This document shows positions 7,373-14,725 of a stretch of DNA of 39,237 nucleotides, in pieces. Below the pieces are notes generated by a model. It was not told where the DNA came from. It made no database searches and saw only the letters and a list, made by a program, of their open reading frames with translations. Positions within the stretch are counted from its first letter, which is position 1. The number at the start of each line of letters is the position of its first letter. Made by a program: the position numbers and the translations under genes. The stretch spans positions 830 through 40,066 of the forward strand of contig PMOE01000024.1 in NCBI GenBank assembly GCA_003161575.1, in the 5' to 3' direction. The DNA is from Acidimicrobiaceae bacterium (GTDB lineage Bacteria; Actinomycetota; Acidimicrobiia; Acidimicrobiales; RAAP-2).

Positions 7373-8158
7373 TCAGCTGCCCGTGTAACGCGGCGACCGA
7401 TCCTCGGCGCGGGCCGCCCGGAATTCGGCGATGTCGTCGGAGCGATTGATGAAGGTCTGAGCGATGAGTTCGTCCTCCATCGAGGACCGGACGTCGGGTT
7501 CGGCCAGGTGCCGGATGACCCGTCGGGCCATTTTGACCACCACGGCAGGCAGGGCCACGATGTGCTCGGCCATCTCCTGGACCGTGTCGTCGAGCCGATC
7601 GGCCGGGACGACCCGCGAAACGACCCCATGGTGCAACGCTTCGTCGGCGCCCATCGGGCGACCGGTCAGCACCATGTCGCTCACCACGCCATGGCCGCAC
7701 ATCTGAAATAGGCGGCCGACCCCCCCGGTGTCGGGAATGACACCGTACTTGAGCTCAGGCAGCACGAACCGGGCGTCGTCGGACGCAACCCGGATGTCGC
7801 AGAGGAGTGCCCGTTGGAAGGAGCCGCCGATCGCCCATCCCTGCAGGGCGACCAGAATCGGGGCGTCCAATTCGAGGAGCGGGCGAACCCCACGGTGGCC
7901 CCGGGTCATCAGCTCGTGATGGCTCAAGGGAACCTTCGGCTCACCGCCGATGGCAGCGACGTCGCGGCCGGTCGAGAAGGACGAGCCGTTGCCCCTCCAG
8001 ATCACCGCCCGGACGTCTGGGCTCTGCTGCAACTCGGCGAGGGCCTCGAAAAGCGCCAAGTCCATGGCGTCGTCGAAGGCGTTCTTCTTTTCAGGGTTGT
8101 CGTTGGTAATCACGGCGATCGGCCCCGTGATCTCCAGTCGGACAGTTCCGCTCGCCAT
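7373..8158 (-). CDS. enoyl-CoA hydratase/isomerase family protein
   Basis: Crotonase fold, 261 residues. The oxyanion-hole segments are F-S-T-G-R-D (61-66) and G-W-A-I-G-G-S-F-Q (107-115). Of the two hydratase Glu residues, the one in the PE motif is present (L-P-E-L-K-Y-G, Glu135), whereas the GGGxEL position is Phe, so ordinary syn-hydratase chemistry is doubtful. The ATG at 8158 was chosen because homology begins there and it lies 2 bases after the stop of the preceding thiolase remnant; the longer frame has no homology. It is co-transcribed with the DECR-type reductase, which suggests handling of unsaturated acyl-CoA. Confidence 0.83.
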   Translation of the reverse strand: MASGTVRLEITGPIAVITNDNPEKKNAFDDAMDLALFEALAELQQSPDVRAVIWRGNGSSFSTGRDVAAIGGEPKVPLSHHELMTRGHRGVRPLLELDAPILVALQGWAIGGSFQRALLCDIRVASDDARFVLPELKYGVIPDTGGVGRLFQMCGHGVVSDMVLTGRPMGADEALHHGVVSRVVPADRLDDTVQEMAEHIVALPAVVVKMARRVIRHLAEPDVRSSMEDELIAQTFINRSDDIAEFRAARAEDRSPRYTGS

Positions 8159-8160
8159 GT

Positions 8161-8352
8161 TCAGACCGGTGCAACAATCGTGTCGGCTCCCGGTCCCCCG
8201 CCACGGCAAATGCCCACGAGCCCGTCACGGCAGTGGTCCGCTTCGTCACGGCCTCTGATTGACCATGCACCGAGGAGGGGTCCTTCTAGGCGCCGCCCGA
8301 CCGGGCTTCGGCCTCCGTCGATCACGACTGCGTCGTCCATGGAGACCAGCAT
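8161..8352 (-). pseudogene. thiolase remnant with large internal deletion
   Basis: A 63-codon frame joins two parts of a thiolase. Its start (D-D-A-V-V-I-D-G-G-R-S-P-V-G-R-R) matches the N-terminal strand of acetyl-CoA acyltransferases. Its end (R-D-G-L-V-G-I-C-R-G-G-G-P-G-A-D-T-I-V) matches the C-terminal strand carrying the catalytic C-x-G-G-G. About 320-350 residues of a normal thiolase, including the nucleophilic Cys and the NEAF and GHP regions, are missing. The stop sits 2 bases before the crotonase start, as expected for an intact operon gene that later lost its middle. AAGGA precedes ATG 8352; ATG 8340 is the alternative thiolase start. Confidence 0.65.
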
Positions 8353-8505
8353 GCTTCCTTAGGCTCTGGAGCGCCAGCCCGCTAGGGCAGGGCCGTGTGC
8401 TGGACCGTGGTCGAGGAAGAAATTGGCCAATCGGGGGCTGCGCTCTGCCGGCACAGCCCGCGGCAACCACCGGGTTGCGGTGACGATGGTTTGGTGTCGA
8501 CGAGC

Positions 8506-9135
8506 TCATGAGGCCCAAGCGGATCGCACCTCTTCGGCCGTAGCCACAGTGGCCACGAGCGAGATGGTGTGGCGCAGGACCTGGGCTGCGTATTCGGCGG
8601 GCACCCCGACGACAGCGTCGGACACCACAACCACCTGGTAGGAGCGGTTCACGGCATCAAAGACCAGATTGGGAATGGCTACATTGAGCGAAATACCCGT
8701 GACGACAAGCGTGGTAATGCCGTCGTTGCGCAAAAGCGAGTCGAGCTGTGTTCCGGTGAGAGGACTCAGGCCGTGGTAGCGCGGGAGGACGAGGTCAGCG
8801 TGGTCGGGATCCAACTCGGCCGACGGCCGTGCGCCATCGGCGCCCAACCCGTGCTCGTCGAGGCCGAGACGGCGGGCGGCCCCGAACAGCCGGGCGTTGT
8901 GATTGGCGCCGAAAGAGCCGGGCAGCATCTGCGCCGTGCAGTGCACCACCTTGACCCCCGACGCCCGTGCGCTTTTGAGCAGACCAGCGATCCGGCCCAC
9001 CAATCCCGCCTCTTCGGATGCTGCCGCCAGCGTCGAGAGAGCGGCACCGGCGCCGAGGGTGCCTTCTTGGACTTCTTGGACGAGCACCGCCGTCCGCACA
9101 GGGACCACAAGGTCGGAAAGTTCTGGGGCGGGCAT
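8506..9135 (-). CDS. isochorismatase-fold protein lacking the catalytic triad
   Basis: Cysteine-hydrolase (isochorismatase-like) fold, 209 residues. The pattern of strands is clear: T-A-V-L-V-Q-E-V-Q (15-23), V-K-V-V-H-C-T-A (61-68), V-L-P-R-Y-H-G-L-S-P (117-126), V-V-T-G-I-S-L-N-V-A (144-153) and V-V-V-V-S-D-A-V (168-175). At the three catalytic positions Asp is Glu21, Lys is Arg119 and Cys is Ala153, so normal amidase or isochorismatase chemistry is unlikely. It may be a binding protein or have different chemistry. It sits alone between the thiolase remnant unit and the thiolase-like pair, on the same strand, and could be the distal gene of the MarR-led operon after a 208-base gap. Confidence 0.75.
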   Translation of the reverse strand: MPAPELSDLVVPVRTAVLVQEVQEGTLGAGAALSTLAAASEEAGLVGRIAGLLKSARASGVKVVHCTAQMLPGSFGANHNARLFGAARRLGLDEHGLGADGARPSAELDPDHADLVLPRYHGLSPLTGTQLDSLLRNDGITTLVVTGISLNVAIPNLVFDAVNRSYQVVVVSDAVVGVPAEYAAQVLRHTISLVATVATAEEVRSAWAS

Positions 9136-9343
9136 GGAGAGGGGGCGAATCCCTAGCTGCCCCGGACGCCACAGGGGCGATCGGGTCCGGTCACTTCGGT
9201 CTGTCTATCACCCGCCGGCACACCCAAGGGTGGCTCGCGTCCGCTTCGCGGTGTTGCTCCGAGATCGAGTAACGCATCGTGGTGAGTTCCCGGCGAGGGT
9301 CTTTCGGCACTTCGTCTGGATAGTTCTCCGGCCGCTGGAAGAC

Positions 9344-10507
9344 TCAGGAGTGGTCAGCCAGCTTCGGTTGCAGATCGGCACTGACGATCCACATGGCGAA
9401 ATATTGGGCCGCTCCGCCATAGGCGTGCCCAAGGGCGATCCGGGCCCCGTCTACCTGGTAGTCGCCGGCCCGGCCGCGCACCTGGTTGGCCGCCTCCAGG
9501 CATCGGATCAGGCCCGAGGCCCCGATGGGATTGGACGACAGCACGCCCCCCGAGGGGTTCACCGGGAACGACCCGGTGAGCTCGGTGTCCCCGGCCTCGG
9601 TCATACGCCATCCCTCACCTTCTCGGGCGATGAGATGCCCCTCGAGCCACATTGGCTCATACCAAGAGAAGGGCACGTAAAGCTCAGCGCAGTCGATCTG
9701 CCGTCGCGGATCGGTGATTCCGGCCTTCTTGTACAGCACCGAAGCGCAGTCCACTCCGGCCTGCACCCGCACGGCGTCACGACCCGGGAACGAGGCGAAC
9801 TCCGTGCGCTTGGCGTGGGCGATCACCCACGCCGGTGCCCCCGGGCTGGCGCGGGCCACCTCTTCGCTGGCCAGCACCACCGCAGCGGCGCCATCCGACG
9901 ATGGGCATGACTCCAAGAAGTGCAGCGGGTCCCACAGCATCGGGGACTCCTTCACCTTCTCGATGGAAATGTCCTCGATATGCAGATGAGCATGGGGGTT
10001 GCGCAGCGCGTTCTGACGGTCCTTCACCGCCACCTTCCAACCGATGTGCTCGGGAGCGCCCGAGCGCTGAATGTAGCTGCGGATCCACGGGGCGAAGGTG
10101 CCCCCAGCCCCCTGGCCACCGGACTTCCCCCCGGACAGGGCCCAGGTGGCGTTGCCCTCGGACTGCTTCTCGTAGCAGACCACCAGCACCCGGTCGTACC
10201 GGCCGGACTCGACCATGGTGGCTCCGGTGATGGCGGCAGCAGCTCCCACCGAGCCGGCGGTGTGTACCCGGTGAATGGGCTTTCCGACCGCACCGAGCGC
10301 GTCAGCTAACGAGAGCTCGGGCATCACCACGCCCTCAAGAGCGTCGGGAGCCTTGCCGATCACCACCGCATCGACGTCGCCGAAAGTAAGGCCCGCGTCC
10401 TCGAGCGCTTCGAGGGCCGCCCATCGAACCAGGCCGTCGAGGGTGAGGTCGAGGCGCTTTCGGTAATCCGTCTGGCCGGTCCCGATCACGGCGCACGGGC
10501 GCCCCAT
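9344..10507 (-). CDS. thiolase-like protein without nucleophilic Cys (lipid-transfer type)
   Basis: Thiolase superfamily, 387 residues. The N-terminal active-site loop reads H-T-A-G-S-V-G-A-A (82-90) with no Cys. The C-terminal half has C-A-E-L-Y-V-P-F (Tyr at the position seen in Ltp2-like proteins), S-S-N-P-I-G-A-S-G in place of GHPxGASG, and a terminal H-A-Y-G-G-A-A in place of CxGGG. Claisen condensation or cleavage through Cys is therefore improbable. Its ATG overlaps the stop of the second thiolase-like gene by one base (TGATG). With that gene and the tandem DUF35 gene it probably forms a heteromeric complex; retro-aldol or acyl-transfer chemistry is possible. Confidence 0.8.
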   Translation of the reverse strand: MGRPCAVIGTGQTDYRKRLDLTLDGLVRWAALEALEDAGLTFGDVDAVVIGKAPDALEGVVMPELSLADALGAVGKPIHRVHTAGSVGAAAAITGATMVESGRYDRVLVVCYEKQSEGNATWALSGGKSGGQGAGGTFAPWIRSYIQRSGAPEHIGWKVAVKDRQNALRNPHAHLHIEDISIEKVKESPMLWDPLHFLESCPSSDGAAAVVLASEEVARASPGAPAWVIAHAKRTEFASFPGRDAVRVQAGVDCASVLYKKAGITDPRRQIDCAELYVPFSWYEPMWLEGHLIAREGEGWRMTEAGDTELTGSFPVNPSGGVLSSNPIGASGLIRCLEAANQVRGRAGDYQVDGARIALGHAYGGAAQYFAMWIVSADLQPKLADHS

Positions 10508-11589
10508 CAGTCGTCTCCCTCGAGCACGCTCACCAAATTCTGCTGCAGGCAGGCCCCGCTCGAAGCGTGGGCTACGCCCCGTCGAACGGTGCCGTCCATG
10601 ATCCGACTGGCCACCTCGGCCACCCGCACCAGCCCGGTTGCCATCACCGGATCGCCGGCCAGCGGGCCACCAGACGGATTGACCACGGTCTGTTCGCCCA
10701 GTCCGAGCGAGCGACGAACGATGAGCTCCTCATGGCTGTGGACGACCATGAGCTCAGCCACGTCGATCGGACCGTCGGCCGCCCCCGCATGAGCCGCCGC
10801 CGTGCGGATCGACGGCGAGTCGGTCAGGTCCCGGAAGCCGGGGTGATGGGACTCGATCCGGTGGTCAATCCCACGGATCCACGCGGGCCGTTCGCGGAGC
10901 TCTCGCGCGCGGTCGCCAGCCACCAGCAACACAGCAGCGGCACCGTCGGCCGTGGGGGCCACGTCGTGAGCTCGCAGGGGCGACGCGACGTACGGCTGGG
11001 CCATGAGCTCTTCGACACTCGCCTGCTCGGTCACCATGGCCTTGGGGTTCGACGCTCCTGCCTGCCGGCTGCGGACCACCACCTCGGCGAAGTCCCGCTC
11101 CGTAGCCAGCTCCCGATCGAGCAGGGCGCGGGCCTGTAGCCCGGCCAGCGAGGTGGGATCGAGACCGAGGGGCGCCATGAAGTACGGATCGGTCTGGAGC
11201 GCGAACGCTTCCCGATGGTTTCCCGGCGAAGGCCGTCCCGAACCGATGACCAGCGCTGTGTCCACATCGCCCACCTGCAGCCGCAACCACGCCTCGAACA
11301 GAGCCCAAGCGCCGTCCATTTCCACATGGCTCTCGTAGACTGGAGGCCAGGCACCGATCCCGTCCAGGTTCATGACGAAGGCGAATGGGAGCCCAGAGTT
11401 GTAGTCGCAGCTGCCGGCGATGGTGAAGTCGACCTCTGAACGTTCCAGTCCTGTCTGGTTGAGTATGTCGTTCACGCACCGCATCACCAGCACCGGCTCA
11501 GGACCGTCGAAGGCGGCGACACTGGGTGTCTGCGAAACGGTGACGATGGCGACGTCCCGTCCCGTCGACCTTGTTGTGTCCCCGTTCAA
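10507..11589 (-). CDS. degenerate thiolase-like protein
   Basis: A 360-residue thiolase-fold protein, more divergent than its neighbour. It keeps the fold markers D-V-A-I-V-T-V-S-Q-T-P (12-22), the A-D-G-A-A-A-V-L-L core strand (about 218-226), I-D-V-A-E-L (about 273-278), and N-P-S-G-G-P-L-A-G-D-P where thiolases carry NxxGGxxxxGHP. No Cys occupies the nucleophile position and the His of GHP is Asp-Pro. It is probably the structural partner of the downstream thiolase-like protein, as in other non-catalytic/catalytic thiolase heterodimers. The TTG start overlaps the upstream stop as TTGA, so all three genes are coupled. Confidence 0.75.
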   Translation of the reverse strand: MNGDTTRSTGRDVAIVTVSQTPSVAAFDGPEPVLVMRCVNDILNQTGLERSEVDFTIAGSCDYNSGLPFAFVMNLDGIGAWPPVYESHVEMDGAWALFEAWLRLQVGDVDTALVIGSGRPSPGNHREAFALQTDPYFMAPLGLDPTSLAGLQARALLDRELATERDFAEVVVRSRQAGASNPKAMVTEQASVEELMAQPYVASPLRAHDVAPTADGAAAVLLVAGDRARELRERPAWIRGIDHRIESHHPGFRDLTDSPSIRTAAAHAGAADGPIDVAELMVVHSHEELIVRRSLGLGEQTVVNPSGGPLAGDPVMATGLVRVAEVASRIMDGTVRRGVAHASSGACLQQNLVSVLEGDD

Positions 11590-12569
11590 AGCGCGAACTC
11601 CTCGAACGAGTCCGGGTCGGCATCAGGCTCGCCGGTGGGGTTCCACCGCTCGATGATGCCGTCGAGCGATACGGACCGGTTGTCGATCTCGCCCAGATCC
11701 CGTTGGCCGGCCGGCCACCACACCGCTTGGAGTCGGAGACCGATGCGAAACTCGTCGATGGGCAAGCCGCGAACATCGACGCCGGTGAGTGGCGTGTCCC
11801 CGCCGTCCAGCAGGATCGAAGCGCGGATATAAGGCTCGGTCTCCTTCTGCCCGTAGTACTGGATCGGAGTGATGACGGTGAACGCGGTAACCGAGCCGCG
11901 GTCGGCGAGGACGAGGTCGCCTTCTTCGCCCACCTCCACGCGCTCGAGCAGGTCGTATCCGCGGCCAGGGATCGACACCTTCCCCGAGATGGGCGAGCGC
12001 TGCCCGATGAAGCGGCCATCCAATAGTCCTTGGGCGAAACGGCGTCGGTGCGGCTGCAGCGGCTCCCGATAACGCAGGGAGATCAGCTGCTCGATCACGG
12101 TCACCGGCTCGCCACCCGTAACCACTTGTCGGGCGGTGCCCGTGCCCGCGGGTACGAAGTGGAAGTCGGTGATCGCCCCCCGGCGGTCCTCGTGGAACTG
12201 AACGGAGACTCGCATGCCGGTGGAGAGCTCGTCGGGTGACGCTACCTCGAGGGCGTGGACGATCGGGCGGTACGCGCCGTCTAGAAGAACGAGAGCGAAT
12301 GCGAAGGGGTGGTCGAACGGATGCTGCGAGGTCGGTTGGGTGACCCACGTCCACGATTTCACCGTGCCGTCGGACCCCATCTCCACCAAATCCGGCTCGA
12401 GGCTGGTCCCGGTTTCCGGGTCGTACTCCACCGGCGGGCAGTAGACGCGTCCGTCGATGCGGATGCCGAGCAACCGACCGTCGCGCAGGGCGGTGAAGAA
12501 CGGCCCGAGCACCGGCCCGGTAGTTCGCGTGTAGGGGTACTCGAGCAGGGTCTCTACGTCGGGGAGCAT
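11586..12569 (-). CDS. tandem DUF35 OB-fold protein
   Basis: A 327-residue protein with two DUF35-like units (about 15-145 and 172-310). Each starts with a helix containing F-F-x-A-L-x-x-G-R-L or R-R-R-F-A-Q-G-L-L-D-G-R-F, followed by a position where a zinc ribbon would lie (I-D-G-R-V-Y-C-P-P and P-I-S-G-K-V-S-I-P-G-R) and then an OB-barrel with S-W-T-W-V or A-F-T-V-I and Q-F-H or L-Q-A-V-W. The zinc Cys residues are lost: only Cys44 remains in the whole protein. Two DUF35 units in one chain next to two thiolase-like genes suggests one unit per thiolase-like subunit. The product probably scaffolds acyl-CoA entry to that pair. It overlaps the MarR gene by 16 bases. Confidence 0.75.
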   Translation of the reverse strand: MLPDVETLLEYPYTRTTGPVLGPFFTALRDGRLLGIRIDGRVYCPPVEYDPETGTSLEPDLVEMGSDGTVKSWTWVTQPTSQHPFDHPFAFALVLLDGAYRPIVHALEVASPDELSTGMRVSVQFHEDRRGAITDFHFVPAGTGTARQVVTGGEPVTVIEQLISLRYREPLQPHRRRFAQGLLDGRFIGQRSPISGKVSIPGRGYDLLERVEVGEEGDLVLADRGSVTAFTVITPIQYYGQKETEPYIRASILLDGGDTPLTGVDVRGLPIDEFRIGLRLQAVWWPAGQRDLGEIDNRSVSLDGIIERWNPTGEPDADPDSFEEFAL

Positions 12570-13093
12570 GCGCCGGTCCTTTCACCCCGATGCGTCTGCG
12601 ACCCCACCGGGGTGCGGGGGCCGGTGGTCAACCGCTCAAGAAACCTCGCCGCGCCATCGAGGTCCGCGGTGGACCAACCCACCAGCTGCTCGGAGAACAG
12701 CCCGATGTTTGCTCGTTCCACCTGACGGTGGATCGCCCGTCCACGCGGCGTTTCGCACACAGGCGAGCCCCGACCGTCGGTCGGGTCGGCGACACGTTCG
12801 ATGCAATCAGCACGCTCGAGGACGCCCAGCTGCCGGCTGAGTGCGGCCGGAATCATCCGGGTTCGGCGAGCGAGCAGTGCCGGCCGGATGGGGCCCCCTT
12901 CCATGACCTGGCGGAGCACGCCGGTGGAAACGAGGCTGAGCGGTACCCCGGACCGTGCGGTGCGCAACGCGTCCAGCTTGCGGCTATTGGCCGGTCGTTG
13001 GATGGCTACGACAGCGTCCAGGATCCGCTGCACGTGCTGACGGGCGGGCGGTGCGTCCTGGGTAGGCACGGCGGCGTTCGCCACGATTGGCAC
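12554..13093 (-). CDS. MarR-family transcriptional regulator
   Basis: Winged-helix regulator, 179 residues. The DNA-binding unit lies at about 68-115: R-P-A-L-L-A-R-R-T-R, the recognition helix I-P-A-A-L-S-R-Q-L-G-V-L-E, and the wing D-P-T-D-G-R-G-S-P typical of MarR. The flanking helices would form the dimer interface. It is the first gene of the unit with the tandem DUF35 and two thiolase-like genes, so it probably represses its own operon in response to an acyl-CoA or aromatic ligand. The start is GTG 13093, or GTG 13084, which lies 7 bases after a TAGGGT -10-like box. Confidence 0.85.
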   Translation of the reverse strand: MPIVANAAVPTQDAPPARQHVQRILDAVVAIQRPANSRKLDALRTARSGVPLSLVSTGVLRQVMEGGPIRPALLARRTRMIPAALSRQLGVLERADCIERVADPTDGRGSPVCETPRGRAIHRQVERANIGLFSEQLVGWSTADLDGAARFLERLTTGPRTPVGSQTHRGERTGACSPT

Positions 13094-13102
13094 CCTAGCA
13101 AT

Positions 13103-13112
13103 CGGTTAACCG
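13103..13112. promoter_or_regulatory. palindrome CGGTTAACCG, candidate MarR operator
   Basis: A perfect 10-bp palindrome 9 bases upstream of the MarR start. On the minus strand it falls between a TTGTTC -35-like hexamer and TAGGGT, the -10-like box of a likely leaderless start, where a bound dimer would block polymerase. MarR proteins usually autoregulate through such sites; the assignment is by position only. Confidence 0.4.
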
Positions 13113-13167
13113 CGTGAACAATCTCGCGAATCGGCTCACTGTCGGTTTGTGTCCGGCCTAGTGCAAC

Positions 13168-13194
13168 GAGCTCGCCCGGGCGAGCTCCGCGGAG
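13168..13194. repeat. overlapping perfect palindromes (20 bp and 10 bp)
   Basis: Bases 13168-13187 read GAGCTCGCCCGGGCGAGCTC, a perfect 20-bp palindrome without spacer, overlapped by CTCCGCGGAG at 13185-13194. They lie between the stop of the CrtC/AttH-like gene (13243) and the MarR promoter. A folded RNA could act as terminator for the incoming minus-strand transcript; a DNA-binding site is the alternative. Confidence 0.55.
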
Positions 13195-13242
13195 ACCATC
13201 AGCCGGCGCGACATCGAGCGCGTTGGCGGCCGGCTATCGGGA

Positions 13243-14163
13243 CTACTGCGGTTGGTTCCACTCAATCCACCCCACGCCCGATCGCCCGTCGGCCGCTTCG
13301 TATCGGGCCAAGGCCCGGGGGAACCTGCTGATCCGCCCATCGGCGGACCGCAAGAGGAGCGGTCCGAACGCGAGGGGGTACACGGCCAAGTCGAGGCCTC
13401 CGGGTTCTAGCTCGATGCGCGCTGACCGGGGAAAGCCGTGCGCACCCAGATCCTCGCTGATTGTCAGGGTCGACACCGGCGCAACCCTGCCGGCGGATTG
13501 GATGTAGCCGAACGCGGGACGGTTCGGGAGCCGGACATCGGTACCGTGGATTCTCGTCCCGTCATCGAGTCTGGCTGATGACCAGCACCAGCCCAGTGAC
13601 CACCAGTCGCGCACTCCCCAGGAATGATCGCGCTGGCCTGACCCCACGAGTGCCACTTCCCGATCGCCAAGCCGGAGCTGGCCTTCGACCAGGCAGGGTA
13701 TCTCGTAACGAGTTGTCAGGATGTAATGGTACGGCGAGCCGTCCGTCCGCCACGTAAGGTCGACGGCCAGCTCGATGGGCTTTCCTTGCCGTCCCTCGTA
13801 GACGGCCTCAGGTTGACCGTGCAACTCCCCGACACCGACTGCCCGAACTGCGAACTCTTCAAGCGGCTTCGAGGCGTCGCACGCCAGTTCGACGCCCCGC
13901 GCCTGGAGCCACAGCCCGCTCTCATCGGGCACGGGGAGGTTGTAGTCGGTCCAGGCCACGAGCGGCTGACCCGGTGCCACGATCATCATCGTCCACCACG
14001 AGACACCCATGTTCGGGTAAATGCCGAGACGGACGTAGCCGGCCAGCTCACCGTCCTCGGACACGAAATCGGCGTAGTACGACTCACCCCACAGCTGCTC
14101 GGACCCCGCGACATGTCTGCTCTCGTCTTTGGGATCGACGACATGAGAGACCGATTGGACCAC
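13243..14163 (-). CDS. CrtC/AttH-like (DUF7064/7065-type) lipocalin-fold protein
   Basis: A 306-residue soluble protein. The diagnostic segment is G-S-G-Q-R-D-H-S-W-G-V-R-D-W (about 174-187), shared with hydroxyneurosporene-synthase-like and AttH-like two-barrel proteins. G-Y-V-R-L-G-I-Y-P-N (41-50) and I-H-G-T-D-V-R-L (about 204-211) also fit. No signal peptide is seen. Relatives bind or hydrate hydrophobic isoprenoid-like molecules, and in actinobacteria they occur near steroid or terpenoid catabolism genes, so a lipid-substrate role is inferred, not shown. The GTG start at 14163 is 8 bases after TACGGT, a possible leaderless promoter. It is separated from the MarR unit by the palindromes at 13168-13194. 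Confidence 0.65.
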   Translation of the reverse strand: MVQSVSHVVDPKDESRHVAGSEQLWGESYYADFVSEDGELAGYVRLGIYPNMGVSWWTMMIVAPGQPLVAWTDYNLPVPDESGLWLQARGVELACDASKPLEEFAVRAVGVGELHGQPEAVYEGRQGKPIELAVDLTWRTDGSPYHYILTTRYEIPCLVEGQLRLGDREVALVGSGQRDHSWGVRDWWSLGWCWSSARLDDGTRIHGTDVRLPNRPAFGYIQSAGRVAPVSTLTISEDLGAHGFPRSARIELEPGGLDLAVYPLAFGPLLLRSADGRISRFPRALARYEAADGRSGVGWIEWNQPQ

Positions 14164-14325
14164 CGGGTGCCACCGTAGCGCGACGCGTGGGGAGACACGT
14201 GGCCTTCACCGTCGCCATAGCGCCGTCTCCACCGCATGGTTCATCGGCCGTAGGTGCCACCGCCTTCGCCACCGGTCCTGGAGACCTTGAGACGATTCGA
14301 CAGAGCGGTGATCTAGTTGATCAGG

Positions 14326-14577
14326 TCAGCCGTCAAGGAGGCGACCGAGCCACGGGAGGGCCCGCTGGGCCGCGTCAACGGCGTCACCTTCGGACGGATA
14401 TTCACGACCCGAGAAGTAGCTGATCGGGGTCCACGCGCCCATATCTTCGGGGTCCTTGCGGAACTCCTCGAAGCCAAAGGTGCCATTGGGTCGCGAGAAG
14501 ATATCGACGCAGCGATTTCCTTGGGCCGTCTGGTGGCTATCGAGAACGGTCCAGGACTTGTCGAGCCGTGACGACAT
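14326..14577 (-). CDS. small conserved hypothetical protein (83 residues)
   Basis: Short soluble protein with W-T-V-L-D-S, R-C-V-D-I-F-x-R-P-N-G-T-F-G-F-E-E-F-R-K-D-P-E-D and a C-terminal A-x-R-A-L-P-W-L helix, a pattern I recall from uncharacterised small proteins in actinobacteria and proteobacteria. The fold may be a small beta-sheet followed by a helix; no catalytic motif is visible. The ATG at 14577 is chosen because the conserved part starts there. It follows the crotonase gene on the same strand after 148 bases without a recognised gene. Confidence 0.6.
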   Translation of the reverse strand: MSSRLDKSWTVLDSHQTAQGNRCVDIFSRPNGTFGFEEFRKDPEDMGAWTPISYFSGREYPSEGDAVDAAQRALPWLGRLLDG

Positions 14578-14725
14578 GCACGTGACGTTACTCAGCCCCG
14601 GTGACATCGACGACCGCCAGCACCGGGCGGTTGCTTGAAGAAGATATCGCGAACTGCTTGCAAGACCGATCGGCGAGCACAACCCTCTGGATGGCCCACC
14701 TCGACGTGTGGGTGCTCAGCGGCGT

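Noticed and set aside
9159..9178. GCCCC/GGGGC inverted repeat before the isochorismatase-fold gene
   Set aside because: A 5-bp stem with a 10-base loop is expected by chance in such G+C-rich sequence.
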